Of a stretch of DNA of 64,000 nt, positions 61,398-64,000 are shown in pieces. Numbering within the stretch: position 1 is the first letter of the stretch; the number at the start of each line of letters is the position of its first letter. The DNA comes from Brachypodius melanocephalos. Taxonomy: Eukaryota; Chordata; Aves; Passeriformes; Pycnonotidae. A model generated the notes under the pieces. That model did not search any database. It saw only the letters and a program-made list of their open reading frames with translations, and was not told the DNA's origin. The translations under genes and the position numbers were made by a program. The stretch is taken from the NCBI GenBank assembly GCA_013398615.1, contig VZSR01003806.1, positions 20,808,652 to 20,872,651 on the forward strand. The letters are read 5' to 3'.

Positions 61398-61937
61398 GCT
61401 GCTGTCTCTAATGTCTCACGTGAGCACAAAAGAAGGATTTAGAAGTAGATGGTCTATGTTTAACTCACATTTAGAGCCTTTAAAAGTTAAAGGAGTGCAA
61501 CGAATGATGCCAGGACAAGCATTATCTACAAAGATAAACGAGCTCAAAATAGCCAGCAGAGCCCTGTCAGCCAGCAAGCACCAGCCATGGACATGGATCC
61601 TGCAGCAGGAACAATTCAGGAAGTTCCTTCTCACCAATCTTCCAGAGACTCATCTTAAAAACTTCAGGAACAGGAACGACAAAGAAGTCAAATCGAATCC
61701 TGCCTTTGAAACAGCTAAAGGCCTTCACACAGACATTACATGAAGAGTTCACTCTTAGCATGTTACTTTCAGGTATTTCTGAAGTCTGGACATGCCATGA
61801 ATATATTCTCAGTTGTAGAGTCTTTCCCTTCAAGGAAAAATCCCTGGAATACTCAAAGCTGGGCAATACCCAGAGTCTGAGTGTCCAGCAGGGGACATTT
61901 CCCCTCTGCAGCTCCAGGACAGCATCACCTCTCTCTG

Positions 61938-62027
61938 TGAGGGTGGTGAGGCCCAGGCTCAGGTTGCCCAGGGAGGTTACGGACTCCCCATTCCTGAAGT
62001 GTTCCAGGCCAGGTTGGACAGGGCTGG
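61938..62027 (+). repeat. CR1 LINE, 3'-region fragment, first of a head-to-tail pair
   Basis: Signatures: gtgagggtggtgaggcccag, caggttgcccagggagg, ttcctgaagtgttccaggcc aggttggacaggg. It breaks off before the true 3' end, where a second CR1 starts at a more 5' position. Confidence 0.85.
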
Positions 62028-62440
62028 AGCCCCTCTGCTCTGGAGCCAGGCTGGGAGAGCTGGGGGTGCTCACCTGGAGAAGAGAAGGATCCAGGGAGAC
62101 CTTGGAGCTCCTTTCAGACCCTAAAGGGGCTCCAAGAAGGCTGGAGAGGAACTTGGGACAAGGGCCTAAAGGGTCAGGGAAAGGGGGAATGGCTTCCCAT
62201 TGCCAGAGGGCAGGGTTAGAGGGATATTGGGAAGGAATTGTTCCCTGGGAGGGCGGGGAGGTGCTGGCACAGGTTTCTGAGAGAAGCTGTGGCTGTCCCT
62301 GGATCCCTGGAAGTGTCCAAGGCCAGGCTGGACAAGGCTTGGAGCAACCTGGGATAGGGGAAGGGGCTGGCAGAGGATGGGACAGGATGAGCTTTAAGGT
62401 CCCTTCCACCCTAAACCATTCTTTGATTCCATAATTCAGT
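62028..62440 (+). repeat. CR1 LINE, 3' fragment, second of a head-to-tail pair
   Basis: Begins ggagcccctctgctctggag ccaggctggg, then gggaatggcttcccattgcc, gagagaagctgtggctgtcc, ctggatccctggaagtgtcc, and ends near ccattctttgattccataat. The 369-codon minus-strand and 242-codon plus-strand frames over 61567-62676 are mostly translations of this pair and are not considered genes. Confidence 0.93.
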
Positions 62441-64000
62441 GACTTCCTAGTCCCTGATTCCTCATCCCACTGAAAGGCTGATCTCAGAGGAGCACCCAAA
62501 TTTGGGATATGAGGTCTTAGAGCAGGCACAGCAGTGCTGGGCTGTGTGTTCACCAATCCCCAGTCAGCAGCACGATGCCAATCCCACATCCAGCTAAAGG
62601 AGATCCATGGAGCAGGGCTGGGGCTGCCGCCACGTGCCCTTGACTTCACAAACACAGCTGCAACACTCACAAGCAAAGGTGCATCTGCATCGCTGCAGAG
62701 TCATGCAGTTTAAAAATAAAAGCTTGAAAATTACTTTCTAATTTGAAATAATTTAAATTAGAAAAACGGTTTAAGATGCGTATTTTGCAAAAATTTTCCA
62801 AGGGAGAAGAATCTCAAGGCGGTGAAGCAGTGGAAGTCACTGGGTAAGCACTGGGAACCAGTGTATGATGAAGTGCCAACCCATCTTTCAAGCAGAATCC
62901 TTGTCTGCAAGTACAAAAGAACAAACATTTTCTTTTCACTTTGCTTATTTAGCTCAGTTCAGTGACTGCAGCTTTCAAAGTTGAGAAATCAGCTGGGAAT
63001 TCAGAAAGCAGGAAAAACAGTTTCTCGCTTTTAAATGAGGAATAAAAATAAGGTAAGTTGATGAGCTCTGCCAGCTCTATGAAGGACAAGGTAACCAAAA
63101 ATTAGGTGAAATTTAGCTTAGCACGACTCACTGTATTTAATAAATGTATTTTAGAAGAAAAGCTGTATTTTGACAGAAGTGTAACACAGCCTTAACGTCA
63201 AGTAAAACTGCACTTTCAATTGAATTAGTTTCCATCCAAATGGAGCTTGACATGATTTTAAATAGGAATCAGCTGGGAAATATGCAGGATTAACCGTGTT
63301 CTAATTCAGCATGTAATAAATGTATAGGAAGCAATGTAATTGCTAAGGTTACATCCTGACACTTGCTACAAACCCCTAAAGTTCTCAGCAGAGCCCAAGA
63401 AATAAAAGTGAAAAACAAAAGTAAGGATCAATTATTCAAACCAAAGTTTCCTTCCTGCTCTTTAAACCACTTTGATTCGCATCGATCCACGTGCTGCAGC
63501 GTTAACTTTGTACAATCCCCCACCCTCTGAAGCCACAATCAGGCCCAGGCAACATTCGTGGGATGCATTTATTGGAGGAACAAAAAATTCTGGGATGGAT
63601 TTCATGGATCTTATCTACCTGGGAGACAGTCCTGCTTCTGTCCTGAACAGCTAAGGGATGGAGAGCAAGAAATACTTCTGGGGCAACCAGAGGAATTTGG
63701 GTCTGGAGTACATTTGAGTAAACAAATGCATCATTCCTTTAGGAAGAAACATGCAAATTAAAACCAAGCCACTTTTTCTGACATTTAAAAATATGAACTA
63801 CAAGGGGTTGGGCATGAGTTTTGTATGACATGGAATATAAAGGAAATGTTCAAACAGGTGTAATAAGTTGTTCAGAAATTATTAAACTGCTGTAAGCAAG
63901 CAGAATTGGTCACTCCCACACTAGGAAGCTGCAAAAGCAATGTAAAGAAATTTAGGAGGCAATTTACTCGCTCTCAAGAAGTAGAGAAGGTTTTAGTCTA

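Larger units (their letters stand above)
26597..64000 (-). other. Repeat-rich sequence upstream of the first visible HMBOX1 exon (likely intron 1)
   Basis: The exon at 26117-26596 begins at a splice acceptor, so at least one exon must lie to its right. I could not locate it. In mammals the first HMBOX1 intron is long, and INTS9 lies divergently upstream; no INTS9-like exon is visible here. Contents are most of the CR1 fragments listed separately, a solo LTR (44370-44711), a degenerate LINE reverse-transcriptase piece (49750-50110), old SINE-like remnants, simple repeats and three small CpG-dense patches (29398-29440, 33562-33776, 55387-55515). Long stretches without any recognised element include 29170-32580, 35790-39250, 40000-42590, 44712-46840, 51050-53995, 55520-58590 and 62440-64000. 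Confidence 0.6.

Noticed and set aside
2921..62440. Possible orientation bias of CR1 relative to HMBOX1
   Set aside because: Roughly 14 copies are in the gene's orientation and 11 opposite, which is no clear bias at this sample size.
61567..62676. Longest open frame in the window (369 codons, minus) and its 242-codon plus-strand partner
   Set aside because: Both are largely translations of two CR1 LINE fragments (61938-62440), with no recognisable domain outside them.
27000..64000. Search for INTS9 or other neighbouring-gene exons
   Set aside because: No recognisable conserved protein segment was seen on either strand outside repeats.

Overview
The window is vertebrate genomic DNA, most likely from a bird and plausibly a songbird. 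The evidence is about two dozen CR1 LINE 3' fragments of the avian type, a compact avian-style retroviral LTR, only scattered old SINE-like remnants, and one gene with short vertebrate exons in long introns. Only one protein-coding gene can be supported: HMBOX1 (homeobox containing 1, also called HOT1), on the minus strand. There is no operon, CRISPR array, phage or bacterial content.

HMBOX1 layout, read right to left: coding exon 26117-26596 (conserved start ATG at 26583-26581), then 23951-24036, 15551-15661 and 8132-8285. All four have consensus GT/AG boundaries, and their codon phases join without a break. Together they give residues 1-272 of a protein expected to be about 410 residues from this Met. 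They cover the N-terminal HNF-p1-like segment, a Ser/Thr-rich linker, the whole atypical POU-specific domain and the first residues of the homeodomain. The rest of the homeodomain and the acidic C-terminus must lie left of base 1. The 5' exon(s) lie in, or more likely right of, the 26.6-64 kb stretch, which is read here as first-intron and upstream sequence.

Region by region: 1-8131 is intron after the 8 kb exon, with an ancient L3/CR1-like piece, a CR1 and a MIR-like remnant. 8286-15550 is an intron with one CR1 and a short perfect hairpin. 15662-23950 is an intron with two CR1s and MIR-like remnants. 24037-26116 is a 2.1 kb intron with a CR1 only 80-odd bases from the exon 2 donor. 26597-64000 is repeat-rich and lacks recognisable exons. 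It holds most of the CR1 copies in both orientations, a nested CR1, a solo LTR (44370-44711), a decayed LINE reverse-transcriptase fragment (about 49750-50110), two local duplications involving CR1, and a few CpG-dense islets.

Nearly all translated open frames in the window (60-240 codons) are chance frames or run through CR1 sequence, and are not annotated as genes. I found no convincing novel molecular system. The most checkable oddities are a 99-codon open read-through from HMBOX1's third visible exon, two paralogous flank-plus-CR1 pairs, and a CpG-dense islet with a sense-strand splice donor.
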